NCBI GenBank assembly: GCA_004297625.1 | Contig: SCTY01000068.1 | Coordinates: forward strand, 415,335 to 479,334 | Source of the DNA: Betaproteobacteria bacterium | Lineage (GTDB): Bacteria > Pseudomonadota > Gammaproteobacteria > Burkholderiales > SG8-39 | Reading direction: 5' to 3' | Length of the DNA: 64,000 nucleotides | The notes under the pieces: model-generated | The model's database searches: none | Told to the model about the DNA's origin: nothing | Seen by the model: the letters and a program-made list of their open reading frames with translations, nothing else | Position numbers and translations under genes: made by a program | In this document: piece after piece, positions 50,479-58,767 of the stretch | Layout: the number at the start of each line of letters is the position of its first letter | How positions within the stretch are numbered: position 1 is the stretch's first letter

Positions 50479-51765
50479 GTGCCCGGGCTCACCCGCCGGC
50501 TCGCGGAGCACGTCGCCGGCATCGCCTTCGACGATCTGCCGTCCGAAGCGATCGACACCGTCAAGCGCGGCGCGATCGACTGCATCGGCGTCCTCTTCGC
50601 CGGGCGCGACGAGGCAGTCGTCCAGCTTCTTCTTGGAGTTATTTCTTCAGGAACAGAAGCAAACCTGCTGGTTGATCGCGGCCGCGCGGGCAGCGCCGAT
50701 GCGGCGCTCGTGAACGCCGCGGCCGCGCATGCGCTCGATTACGACGACACCGGGCTCGACGGCCATCCGAGCGTGGCGCTGGTGCCGACGGTTTTCGCCG
50801 AAGGCGAGCGGCTCCGAGCGCCGGGCAAGGAGCTGATCGCGGCGTATGTCGCCGGCTACGAGACGTGGGCCGAGCTCGTCCTGCGCGATGCCGACAAGCA
50901 CCACGCCAAAGGCTGGCATCCGACTGCGGTCTTTGGGACGCTGGCGGCCGCCGCCGCTGCAGCCAGGCTTGCAGGTCTTACTTCAGGAAAAACCACGAAT
51001 GCGCTTGGGATCGCCGCCTCGATGGCCGCGGGCGTGGTGGCGAACTTCGGCAGCATGGCGAAGCCCTTCCAGGTCGGGCGCGCCGCGCAGAGCGGCATCC
51101 TCGCCGCGCGCCTCGCTTCGGCCGGCATGACGGCCTCGGCGGATGCGCTCGAGCACCGCAGCGGCTTCCTCGCCGCCGTCTCGCCCGGGGGCCGCTTCGA
51201 CGCCGAGCGCGAAATCGAGCGCTGGCACATCGCGCGCTACGGCGTGAACATCAAGCGCTACCCGGTGTGTTACGCACTGCACCGGGCCATCGACGCGGCG
51301 CTCACGTTCGACGTTCCCCTCGAGAAAATCGACTCGATCGAACTCCGTCTCGGAAAATTCCAGGCGGGGATGCTGCGCCACAGCGCGCCGCAGACCGCGC
51401 CCGACGCGAAGTTCAGCGCCGAGTTCGCCATCGCCGCGGCGTTTCTGCGGCGGCGCGTGGGATTGGCCGAATTAAGCGATGACTTCGTAAGAAGCGAGCG
51501 CGTGCAGTCGCTGATGCGCAAGGTGCGCGTCACGACGACGGACGAAGCTGATGCCGACGAGCCGCTCTTCGCGCCTTTCGACATCCTGACCGTACGCCTT
51601 AGCGACGGTTCAGTTGTTGAAAAGCGATCCGAAAGGCAGGCGAGAGGGCACGCGCGTCGGCCGCTCAGCATGCAAGAGCTGCGCGCCAAGTTCGACGATT
51701 GCACCGCCGGCAAGCAGGCCGGGCTGTTCGAGCGGCTGCTGAGCCTGGAATCTTTAGCGTTTTGA
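50479..51765 (+). CDS. MmgE/PrpD family protein
   Basis: A 428-residue protein starting at GTG 50479: MPGLTRRLAEHVAGIAFDDLP, HALDYDDTGLDGHPSVALVPTV, KGWHPTAVFGTLAAAAAAARL, GSMAKPFQVGRAAQSGILAA and the C-terminal IKRYPVCYALHRAIDAAL. The family includes 2-methylcitrate dehydratase and cis-aconitate (itaconate-forming) decarboxylase. Its place at the end of the CoA-ester operon fits handling of a tricarboxylate or branched dicarboxylate. It converges with the large regulator gene, overlapping by 12 bases. Confidence 0.9.
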   Translation: MPGLTRRLAEHVAGIAFDDLPSEAIDTVKRGAIDCIGVLFAGRDEAVVQLLLGVISSGTEANLLVDRGRAGSADAALVNAAAAHALDYDDTGLDGHPSVALVPTVFAEGERLRAPGKELIAAYVAGYETWAELVLRDADKHHAKGWHPTAVFGTLAAAAAAARLAGLTSGKTTNALGIAASMAAGVVANFGSMAKPFQVGRAAQSGILAARLASAGMTASADALEHRSGFLAAVSPGGRFDAEREIERWHIARYGVNIKRYPVCYALHRAIDAALTFDVPLEKIDSIELRLGKFQAGMLRHSAPQTAPDAKFSAEFAIAAAFLRRRVGLAELSDDFVRSERVQSLMRKVRVTTTDEADADEPLFAPFDILTVRLSDGSVVEKRSERQARGHARRPLSMQELRAKFDDCTAGKQAGLFERLLSLESLAF

Positions 51766-54495
51766 CGCTGATTCGCGCCAGCGCCGCGCGTGATCGGCGA
51801 GCTCACTGAGGCCGGCCGGCTCGACGAGTGCCAGCAGCTCCTCGGCATGCGCGCGGCAGCCCGCCGCATCGCCGCGCGCGAGCGCGAGCTCGGCAAGCCC
51901 CTCGAGGCAGCGCGCGAGCTGGAAGCCTTCGCGGTTCTGACGGCAATAGGCGGCGGCGCGCTCCAGGGACGGGCCGACGTCGAGCTCGCCGAGCCGCAGG
52001 CGCGCGATGGCGAGGTTCGCCTCGAGGCGCGAGCGCCAGAACGTGACCCGGTTCGCGCTGCTCAGCGCCAGGCCGCGCTCGCACTGCTCGGCCGCTTCGC
52101 GGTTGCGTCCGAGCTCGAGCAGCAGGTGGGAGAGCAGATCGTAAGCGATGAGCTGGTAGCGCGCCTGCTTCAGGCTTTCCAGCCAGCGCAGCGTCTTCGT
52201 CATGCCGGCGAGCGCCTCTTCGGTCTTCCCGGTGCAGGCGCGCACGTGATCCAGGCCCAGGAGCGTCGGTCCCATGTGCCACTGAAGGTCGGCCTTGCGC
52301 GCGATCTCCAGGGCGGCTTCGAAGCTCGCTTCGGCCCGGGCGTAATCGGCGAGCCCCATGTAGCCGGTGCAGGCATAGCCGATCATCATCAGGTTCTCGG
52401 ACTCGTAGCTCTTGTCGCCGATCGCGCGCGCGAGCTCCAGGGAACGCTCGTAGCATTCGATCGCGGCTTTCGGCTCGAGGTTGTTGTAATGCGCCTCGCC
52501 GCGGCCATGGTAGGCCTGCACCGCGATCAGGTCCGTCAGCCCGAGGCGCTCGCAGATCTCGACCGCCTCCCGGTGAAAGGCGATCGCCTCGCGGTTGCGG
52601 CTGTTGCTCCAGGCGACGGTGCCGAGGTGGTACAGCGTATCGGCCGCGTGCCGCTCGTCGTTCATGGCACGGCTCTCGGCGAGCGCCTGCGTGAGGCACT
52701 GCGTCGCCTGCTCGTAGTCGTCGGCCCGGCGATACGCCATGCCGAGCTGGATCACCGCGTCGCGCGCCCTTTCGCGCTCGCCGCGCGCGCGCGCCGCGTC
52801 GATGACGCGCCGGATGTCGGCCACCGCGCCCGCGGTCTGCCCCGCCTGCGCGCGCACGGCACCGCGTTTCGCATATAAATCCAAACGAGTCGTTTCGGGA
52901 TGCGCCTCGGCCAGAGCCACGGCACGGTCGAGCCAGTGCAGCGCGTCGCGCAGGGCGAAGAGCTTCTGCGAGCGCTCCGCGGCGAGCACGACGTACTGCA
53001 GGGCCTTCTCCCAGGCGTGCCCGCGCTCGTAGTGCTCGGCGAGGCCCGCTTCGCGCTCGCGCGGATCGCCTTCGCTGCGGCTCTCCAGCGCCTGCGCCAC
53101 CGCGCGGTGCAGGGTCACGCGGCGCGCGCTGCCGATCTCGCGGTAGACCACCTCGCGCACCTTGTCGTGGCTGAAATCGTAGAACCCGTCGTCGGGCTCT
53201 TCCCGCAGCAGGCGGCGCTTCACCAGCGACTCCAGCGCGTGCAGGACCGCCTCCTCGGGCTGGCGGCTCACCGCGGCGAGCGTCTCGAAATCGAAGCGCC
53301 GGCCCAGGACCGCCGCGACGTCGAGAACCGGGCGCGCGCTGGCCGGCACGTGGCCCAAGCGCGCGCGCACCGAGGCGCGCAAGGCGTCCGGCAGCGGCAG
53401 CTCGCCCGGCGGCGCCCCGGCGCTCTCCCCCTGGGTGAGCGCGTGCAGCATCGACGTAAGGAAGAACGGGTTGCCGTCGGTTTCGCGGTGCAGCCGGGCC
53501 GCGAGGCCGGGCGCTTTCAGCGCGGGGTGATCGAGCCGCTGCAGGAGCGCCTCGGTGTCGGCAAGCTGCAGCCGCGCAAGCCGAACATCGCGCGCGTGCG
53601 TTTCGCGGCGCAGGCTCTCCACCAGGGTTGCCAGCCTCTCCTCCGTCTCCAGCTCCTCGTCGCGATACGCGCACACGAGAAGCAGCGGCCGGCTCGCCGC
53701 GCGGCGCGCGAAGTAGTGCAGGAACTGCACGCTCGCGTCGTCGGCCCACTGGATGTCGTCGACCATGACGACGAGCTGGCGCCCGGCGGCGAGCGTTTCG
53801 AAGAGCTGCACCACCGCGCGGAACAGGCGCGCCTGGCGCGCTTCCGGGAAATCGCCCGACAGGCTGGGAACGGCCACCCGCTCGGCGACCGCCGGAACGA
53901 GCGCCGCGATCTCCGCGAGCGATACGGGCGGGAGCTTCTGCAGCAGGTCGCTCGACGCGAGATCGAGCGCCCTGCCCACCAGGTCGATGACCGGCTGGTA
54001 GGCCATGGCGCGCTCGATCTCGTAGCAGTTGGTCGAGAGCGTGCAAAGGCTGCGCGCCGCCGAGTAGTCCGCGAGCTCGCGCATCAGGCGGCTCTTGCCG
54101 ATGCCGGGCTCGCCCTCGAGCAGCACCACGTGGCCCGAGCCGGTGGTGAGGCGTGCCAGCAGACCGACGAGCAGGCCGAACTCGTTTCCGCGGCCGACGA
54201 ACGGGGAGCCTTCGCCTGCGCCGGCGGTTACGGGAGCCTGGTCGAGCCGCAGGTGCTCCATGGCGCGCACCGCGCGCGCGGCATCGAGGAACGCCTTGCG
54301 CTCGTGCGCCGGGATGGAGAGCTTCTCGGCCAGGCGCTCGGCGAGCCGCCGGGACGGCCGGCGCTCGTCCGCCTCGATCTTGCGGATGGCGAAGCGCGAG
54401 CAGGCGACAGTCTTCGCGAGCTCTTGCTGCGTCAGGTCGAGCGCCTTGCGGCGCCGGCGCAGCCAGTATCCGAACGAGTTCGTCCGCTCCTCCAC
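51754..54495 (-). CDS. XRE-HTH / AAA-ATPase / TPR regulator (STAND-like)
   Basis: A 913-residue protein starting at GTG 54495. Residues about 5-60 are an XRE-type HTH (YWLRRRRKALDLTQQELAKTVACSRFAIRKIEADERRPS). Residues about 100-450 are an AAA/STAND ATPase with Walker A GEPGIGKS (128-135) and Walker B VDDIQWAD (245-252). The rest is TPR-like helices (DTLYHLGTVAWSNSRNREAIAFHREAV, AIECYERSLELARAIGDKSYE). Such proteins switch by ATP-driven oligomerisation on ligand binding. The upstream frame stays open over the cupin remnant, so the start is uncertain. Likely targets are the neighbouring cupin and methyltransferase genes or the CoA-ester operon. Confidence 0.85.
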   Translation of the reverse strand: MEERTNSFGYWLRRRRKALDLTQQELAKTVACSRFAIRKIEADERRPSRRLAERLAEKLSIPAHERKAFLDAARAVRAMEHLRLDQAPVTAGAGEGSPFVGRGNEFGLLVGLLARLTTGSGHVVLLEGEPGIGKSRLMRELADYSAARSLCTLSTNCYEIERAMAYQPVIDLVGRALDLASSDLLQKLPPVSLAEIAALVPAVAERVAVPSLSGDFPEARQARLFRAVVQLFETLAAGRQLVVMVDDIQWADDASVQFLHYFARRAASRPLLLVCAYRDEELETEERLATLVESLRRETHARDVRLARLQLADTEALLQRLDHPALKAPGLAARLHRETDGNPFFLTSMLHALTQGESAGAPPGELPLPDALRASVRARLGHVPASARPVLDVAAVLGRRFDFETLAAVSRQPEEAVLHALESLVKRRLLREEPDDGFYDFSHDKVREVVYREIGSARRVTLHRAVAQALESRSEGDPREREAGLAEHYERGHAWEKALQYVVLAAERSQKLFALRDALHWLDRAVALAEAHPETTRLDLYAKRGAVRAQAGQTAGAVADIRRVIDAARARGERERARDAVIQLGMAYRRADDYEQATQCLTQALAESRAMNDERHAADTLYHLGTVAWSNSRNREAIAFHREAVEICERLGLTDLIAVQAYHGRGEAHYNNLEPKAAIECYERSLELARAIGDKSYESENLMMIGYACTGYMGLADYARAEASFEAALEIARKADLQWHMGPTLLGLDHVRACTGKTEEALAGMTKTLRWLESLKQARYQLIAYDLLSHLLLELGRNREAAEQCERGLALSSANRVTFWRSRLEANLAIARLRLGELDVGPSLERAAAYCRQNREGFQLARCLEGLAELALARGDAAGCRAHAEELLALVEPAGLSELADHARRWRESASKR

Positions 54496-54534
54496 GCGCC
54501 GAATTCTAGTGCGCTTGTCCCGCTTTTTGTCCCC

Positions 54535-54694
54535 CTCGGGGACACCCCCGTCGGCGCGGGCGACATGATGATCATGCAGCCGCGCACCCCCGCACTTCGC
54601 CTGGACCAAGGGCGAGACCGTGCTGCAGCTGCGCGGCACCGGCCCGTGGGGCATCACGTACATCAATCTGGCCGACGATCCGCGCACGCCTTGA
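54535..54694 (+). pseudogene. Remnant of a cupin gene with a +1 shift in a C run
   Basis: The frame LGDTPVGAGDMMIMQPRTP is interrupted at the C run 54587-54591. In the next frame it continues as HFAWTKGETVLQLRGTGPWG, ITYINLADDPRTP and a TGA at 54692-54694. The sequence is that of a cupin C-terminal half. Only this part remains, between the large regulator gene and an intact cupin gene with a clear ribosome site. Confidence 0.6.
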
Positions 54695-54709
54695 CAAGGA
54701 GAAGCGAAC

Positions 54710-55096
54710 ATGCGAGTGGCGAAAGAGAAGGTCGATGTAAAGATGGAAATCCCCGGGGCCGTGATCCGTCAGCGAACGGACTTCGGGGATGTCAGCGGGT
54801 TCGGCAAGATCAGCGGGGAGTGCTTCACGCTGGCGGCGGGGGTCGATACCACGCCGCTGTTTCAGGGCTTGGAAGGCAACCTCTGCCAGTGCCCCCACTG
54901 GGGCTTCGTTTTGCGCGGCCAGCTCACCACCACCGATGCGAAAGGCGCCCGGGAAACGGTCAAAGCGAACGACCTGTTCTACTGGCCGCCGGGGCACAAC
55001 GTGAAGGTCGACGCCGACGCGGAGATCGTCATGTTCAGCCCCCAGCGCGAGCACAGCCACGTCATCAATCACATGATCGCCAAGGTGAAGGGCTAG
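54710..55096 (+). CDS. Cupin domain-containing protein
   Basis: A 128-residue single cupin: CPHWGFVLRGQLTTTDAKGARETVKANDLFYWPPGHNVKVDADAEIVMFSP. The usual metal-binding G(X)5HXH(X)3,4E motif is reduced (one His, HWG), so metal binding is uncertain. AAGGAGAAGCGAAC precedes the ATG. It is followed 72 bases later by the methyltransferase gene on the same strand. Confidence 0.85.
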   Translation: MRVAKEKVDVKMEIPGAVIRQRTDFGDVSGFGKISGECFTLAAGVDTTPLFQGLEGNLCQCPHWGFVLRGQLTTTDAKGARETVKANDLFYWPPGHNVKVDADAEIVMFSPQREHSHVINHMIAKVKG

Positions 55097-55168
55097 CCCA
55101 TGCCGACCGCTGCTCAAGCCGCAGGAACCACGGAGTACGAAAGCTGGCAAACAACAAGGAGTGCATCG

Positions 55169-55990
55169 ATGCAAACTGCCACTGCTCAACCCGACCTTGC
55201 GGCAGTCAAGGGCCGCCAGCAGGCAGCCTGGTGCGCGGGCGATTACGCGGTCATCGGCACGACGCTGCAGATCGTGGGCGAATCGCTATGCGAGGCGCTC
55301 GACCTGCGCGCGGGGGAGCGCGTGCTCGACGTGGCCGCGGGCAACGGCAACGCGACGCTTGCCGCGGCGCGCCGCTGGTGCGACGTGGTGTCCACCGACT
55401 ATGTCGGCGCGCTGCTCGAGCGCGCCAGGGCACGTGCCAGCGCAGAGGGCCTCGCCGTGCAGTTCGAGGAAGCCGACGCGGAGAAACTGCACTTTCCCGA
55501 CGCCTCGTTCGACGTGGTGCTCTCGACGTTCGGCGTGATGTTCACGCCGGACCAGGAGAACGCCGCGGCGGAGCTTGCGCGGGTGTGCAAGCGCGGCGGC
55601 AAGATCGGGCTGGCCAACTGGACCCCGGCGAGCTTCGTCGGCGAGATGTTCAAGGCGATCGGCCGCCACATTCCGCCGGCGCCCGGCGTCAAGCCGCCCT
55701 CGCTCTGGGGCACGGAAGAGCGCCTGCGCGAGCTGTTCAGCACCCACATCGCCGCACTGCAGGCGCCGCGCAGGAATTTCATCTTCCGCTACCGCTCGCC
55801 CAGGCACTGGCTCGACACCTTCCGCACCTACTACGGGCCGATGCACAAGGCGTTCGCCGCGCTCGAAGCCGGCAAGCAGGAGTCGCTCGCCGACGACCTG
55901 CTCGGCCTGGTGCAGCGGTTCAACACCGCGACCGACGGCTCGATGCTGGTGCCCGGCGAGTACCTGGAAGTGGTGATCAAGCTGCGCTGA
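55169..55990 (+). CDS. Class I SAM-dependent methyltransferase
   Basis: A 273-residue UbiE/MenG-like methyltransferase: motif I VLDVAAGNGNATLAAAR, VVSTDYVGALLERAR, EADAEKLHFPDASFDVVLSTFGVMFTPDQ and ELARVCKRGGKIGLANWTP. The start at 55169 has AAGGAG upstream; an upstream ATG at 55100 would add 23 low-complexity residues. Substrate unknown. Confidence 0.88.
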   Translation: MQTATAQPDLAAVKGRQQAAWCAGDYAVIGTTLQIVGESLCEALDLRAGERVLDVAAGNGNATLAAARRWCDVVSTDYVGALLERARARASAEGLAVQFEEADAEKLHFPDASFDVVLSTFGVMFTPDQENAAAELARVCKRGGKIGLANWTPASFVGEMFKAIGRHIPPAPGVKPPSLWGTEERLRELFSTHIAALQAPRRNFIFRYRSPRHWLDTFRTYYGPMHKAFAALEAGKQESLADDLLGLVQRFNTATDGSMLVPGEYLEVVIKLR

Positions 55991-56016
55991 GCGCTAAAAG
56001 CATGCGAGCATAAGGC

Positions 56017-56952
56017 ATGAAAATCGCAAACTCGGTCGTCGACCTCGTAGGCAACACGCCGCTCGTGCGCATCAACCGCCTCGCAAAGGGCTGCGGCGCG
56101 AAGATCGTGGCAAAGCTGGAGTTCTACAGTCCCGGCGCGAGCGTGAAGGATCGCATCGGGGTGTCGATGATCGAGGCGGCCGAGCGCGCGGGAAAGATCG
56201 GCCCGGACACCGTGATCGTCGAGCCCACGAGCGGCAACACCGGTATCGCGCTCGCCTGGGTGTGCGCGGTGAAGGGGTACAAGTGCATCCTCTTCATGCC
56301 CGAGCAGATGAGCAAGGAGCGACGCGCCGTGATCCGCGCCTACGGCGCCGAGCTCGTGCTCACGCCCGCCGCCGAAGGCGCATACGGCGCGGTGATACGC
56401 GCGCGGGAGCTCGTTGCCAAGGACCCGAAGCGCTACTTCATGCCCGACCAGTTCGGCAATCCGGCCAACCCGGAGGTCCACCGGCGCACCACCGCGGAGG
56501 AGATCTGGCGCGACACCGACGGCGAGGCCGACATCCTCGTCTCGGGAATCGGCACCGGCGGCACCATCACCGGCGTCGGCGAGGTGATCAAGGCGCGCAA
56601 GCCGGGCTTCAAGTGCGTGGCGGTGGAGCCCGATGCCTCGGCGGTGCTCTCGGGCTCGCCGAAGGGTCCGCACGTCATCCAGGGCCTCGGCGCGGGCTTC
56701 ATCCCGGACGTCCTCAATCGGGAGATCTACGACGAGATCGTGCGCGTGCCGAACGAGGCCGCGCTCAATACCGCGCGCGCCCTCGCCAGCGAGGAGGGCC
56801 TTTTCGTCGGCATCTCCTCCGGCGCGGCGATCTGGGCAGCGCTGAAGGTCGGGCAGCGCACCGAGAACGCGGGCAAGCTCATCGTCGCCGTGCTGCCCTC
56901 GTACGGCGAGCGCTACCTCACCTCGCCGCTCTACGCCGGGCTGATGGAATAG
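56017..56952 (+). CDS. cysK: Cysteine synthase A (O-acetylserine sulfhydrylase)
   Basis: A 311-residue PLP enzyme that makes cysteine from O-acetylserine and sulfide: NSVVDLVGNTPLVRINRLAKG, PLP lysine K44 (PGASVKDRIG), substrate loop VEPTSGNTGIAL, PLP phosphate loop GIGTGGTITGVGEVI, and the C-terminal GISSGAAIWAAL. Length and motifs are those of CysK rather than CysM. It follows the methyltransferase gene by 26 bases and overlaps the convergent MAPEG gene by 22 bases. Confidence 0.93.
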   Translation: MKIANSVVDLVGNTPLVRINRLAKGCGAKIVAKLEFYSPGASVKDRIGVSMIEAAERAGKIGPDTVIVEPTSGNTGIALAWVCAVKGYKCILFMPEQMSKERRAVIRAYGAELVLTPAAEGAYGAVIRARELVAKDPKRYFMPDQFGNPANPEVHRRTTAEEIWRDTDGEADILVSGIGTGGTITGVGEVIKARKPGFKCVAVEPDASAVLSGSPKGPHVIQGLGAGFIPDVLNREIYDEIVRVPNEAALNTARALASEEGLFVGISSGAAIWAALKVGQRTENAGKLIVAVLPSYGERYLTSPLYAGLME

Positions 56953-57344
56953 ATTTTCTGCAGGTCGTACCAGGCGATTACGGCCATGGCCAGCCAGGCC
57001 ACCGTGAAGGCCAGCGTGCGCACCCAGGGGATCGCGAAGGTATACGCCGCGGCGTGCACCACGCGCGCCCAGAAGTACACGATCGCCGCCGTGCCGATGG
57101 CGGCATTGCTCACGCCGGCCGCGTGCGCCGCAAGCACCAGCGCCGCGAACACCACGAGGTTCTCCACCGCGTTGTAGTGCGCCTTGATGAGGCGCCGCGC
57201 CCATGGCGACTGCGGCGGCGGGTTATCCGGATAGCCGACCGCCCCCATCAGGCCCCACTTGGCGGCGCGGTCAAGGATGTAGGGAATCCACAGCAGCCCA
57301 GTGAACGCAGCGACGTAGACGAGATATTGGAGTTCCGGTTTCAT
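56931..57344 (-). CDS. MAPEG-family membrane protein
   Basis: A 137-residue protein with four hydrophobic segments. PPPQSPWARRLIKAHYNAVENLVVFAALVLAA matches the MAPEG motif (basic helix and E-N-x2 in the second membrane helix), with YFWARVVHAAAYTFAIPWVRTLAF after it. Bacterial MAPEG proteins are glutathione- or membrane-detoxification-related, but function here is unassigned. AAGGAGGAACG lies upstream. Confidence 0.87.
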   Translation of the reverse strand: MKPELQYLVYVAAFTGLLWIPYILDRAAKWGLMGAVGYPDNPPPQSPWARRLIKAHYNAVENLVVFAALVLAAHAAGVSNAAIGTAAIVYFWARVVHAAAYTFAIPWVRTLAFTVAWLAMAVIAWYDLQKIYSISPA

Positions 57345-57411
57345 CGTTCCTCCTTTTTCGTTATTGAAGCGGCGCCGGGGGCGCCGCTGCGCGCAACTTT
57401 ACGCCTTTGGC

Positions 57412-57437
57412 AAAAAAACGTGGTCCGTCCCTGATTT
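57412..57437. repeat. Single REP-like arm downstream of the OmpW gene
   Basis: The core ACGTGGTCCGTCCCTGATTT is in the same orientation as at 5823-5844. A related arm in inverse orientation lies at 58222-58242, so the OmpW-type gene and a short unexplained spacer (57438-57592) are bracketed by inverted copies. I see no gene I can support in 57345-57592. Confidence 0.7.
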
Positions 57438-57592
57438 GGGGTCACGTCTTCGGATAGACCTTTTCCGCCGATCGCGCCGCCGCCCCATGGGCCGCAGCGA
57501 AAACTGAGCACGAGGTTCTCGCCGTTGCCGAGCGGCCGGCTCCAGTTCGCATCGCTGCGCGGCTGGCGCTTGCAGCCGTTTTCCTTGGCCAC

Positions 57593-58204
57593 CTAGAAGC
57601 CGATGGTGATTCCGATGTTCGCGACCGGGTAGTACTTGAAGTCCTTCAGCTTGTCCTCGAGCCGCTGCTGCTCCGCCGCCACCTCGTTTTGCAAAGCGGT
57701 ACAGCCGCTTGCGCTCAAGCCCCCGCAGTTCGCAGCGAGCCGCGCGCGCGGCGAGCCCTGGAACATGATGCCGAGGTCGGCGTAGAAGTTGACGCCGAGA
57801 CCGGAGACGTTGCCGTAGCCGATGCCGAGATAGGGCGCGGCGCTGCGCCCCGCCTTCACGTCGCCGCTCACGCTGCCGCCGAGGAGATCGCCGCGCACGT
57901 CGTAGCGGTTGTTGTTGAAGATGAAGCCGCCCGTGAGGCGGAAGGGCCCTAGCGGGCTGAAGTCGAGAAACGTGTTCAGGTTGGAGAGCTTGAGCTTGCC
58001 GTCGTAGGTCACCCGGTCGGTGCTCACGTCCTTGTTCCAGTTGAGCGCCGAATAGCCTATGCGCGCGCTCAGCGCCGGCGCCACGCTCCACGCGACGTCG
58101 GCGCCGACGCCCGTCGTTCCGGCGCGCACGCCGATCCCGGCCGCCTGCGCCGACCCGGCCGCGGCGAGCGCCGCCGCCACGCAAATGCCTTGCAGAAGTC
58201 TCAT
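57593..58204 (-). CDS. OmpW-family outer membrane protein
   Basis: A 203-residue protein with signal peptide (MRLLQGICVAAALAAAGSAQA) and alternating beta-strand sequence (GIGVRAGTTGVGADVAWSVA, LSARIGYSALNWNKDVSTDRV, LSNLNTFLDFSPLGPFRLTGGFIFNNNRYD) ending in a C-terminal aromatic (ITIGF), typical of eight-stranded barrels. The start at 58204 has GAGGAGAA upstream. It may pass small hydrophobic molecules. Confidence 0.85.
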   Translation of the reverse strand: MRLLQGICVAAALAAAGSAQAAGIGVRAGTTGVGADVAWSVAPALSARIGYSALNWNKDVSTDRVTYDGKLKLSNLNTFLDFSPLGPFRLTGGFIFNNNRYDVRGDLLGGSVSGDVKAGRSAAPYLGIGYGNVSGLGVNFYADLGIMFQGSPRARLAANCGGLSASGCTALQNEVAAEQQRLEDKLKDFKYYPVANIGITIGF

Positions 58205-58221
58205 GGGGTTCTCCTCGGTTG

Positions 58222-58242
58222 AATCAGGGACGGACCCCATTT
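58222..58242. repeat. Degenerate REP-like arm upstream of the OmpW gene
   Basis: Core TCAGGGACGGACCCCATTT, 18 bases before the ATG of the OmpW gene and inverted relative to 57412-57437. It probably forms part of the upstream leader. Confidence 0.55.
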
Positions 58243-58275
58243 AACTGAACTACGCCCGCCGGTCTATCGCACTTC

Positions 58276-58767
58276 TCACAGGATGAAGCTCACCGCGCCC
58301 AGGGAAGCGAGCTCCATGGCGTCCAGCACCGCTTCGCGTTTCGCAATGAGGAGCTTTCCCGCCACGACGCGAAATTCGTACTTGTAATGGCCGACGTACT
58401 GGCGCACGTCCTCGTTGCGCCGGAACCGGTAGACGACGAAATTCGCCTCCGCCCGCGGCGGCTCCTCCCCCACGATGCGCACGTTGCTGATGATTCTTCT
58501 CGTCCTTGAAGGAGGATATTCGGCGTGCGCACTGCGGTCCTTCAAGCGCGTGACGCGCGCGCGGATGCGCGCGATGTCGTCGGCGATGGTGAAGAGCGCC
58601 GCGCGCGGGTCGGCTCCGGGCGCGTCGTTCGAAGGCACGCGGTAGGTCGCGTCCTCGGTGAGCAGCGCGAGCCACTCGTCGAGCTGCCACGCGTCGAGCA
58701 GCGCCGCTTCGCGATAGAGAAAGTCCTCGATCTGCGCGCGCGTCACCGCGAGATCAGCTTGTCCCAT
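58276..58767 (-). CDS. Ring-hydroxylating dioxygenase beta subunit (second system)
   Basis: A 163-residue SnoaL-like beta subunit: QIEDFLYREAALLDAWQLDEWLALLTEDATYRVPSN, RRIISNVRIVGEEPPRAEANFVVYRFR, GHYKYEFRVVAGKLLIAKREAVLD. The start at 58767 overlaps the alpha-subunit gene by 25 bases. Confidence 0.9.
   Translation of the reverse strand: MGQADLAVTRAQIEDFLYREAALLDAWQLDEWLALLTEDATYRVPSNDAPGADPRAALFTIADDIARIRARVTRLKDRSAHAEYPPSRTRRIISNVRIVGEEPPRAEANFVVYRFRRNEDVRQYVGHYKYEFRVVAGKLLIAKREAVLDAMELASLGAVSFIL

Noticed and set aside
55100..55168. Upstream start for the methyltransferase at 55100
   Set aside because: Adds 23 non-conserved residues; the ATG at 55169 has a good AAGGAG site.
52900..56013. 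Very long plus-strand open frame (about 1037 codons) across the regulator and methyltransferase genes
   Set aside because: Low-complexity, Arg/Ala/Gln-rich translation antisense or out of frame to well-supported genes; a high-GC artefact.
57345..57592. Possible small gene after the OmpW gene (GTG 57592, ends in a REP-like arm)
   Set aside because: Reads partly like protein but matches no family I know and ends in a repeat; kept only as spacer.
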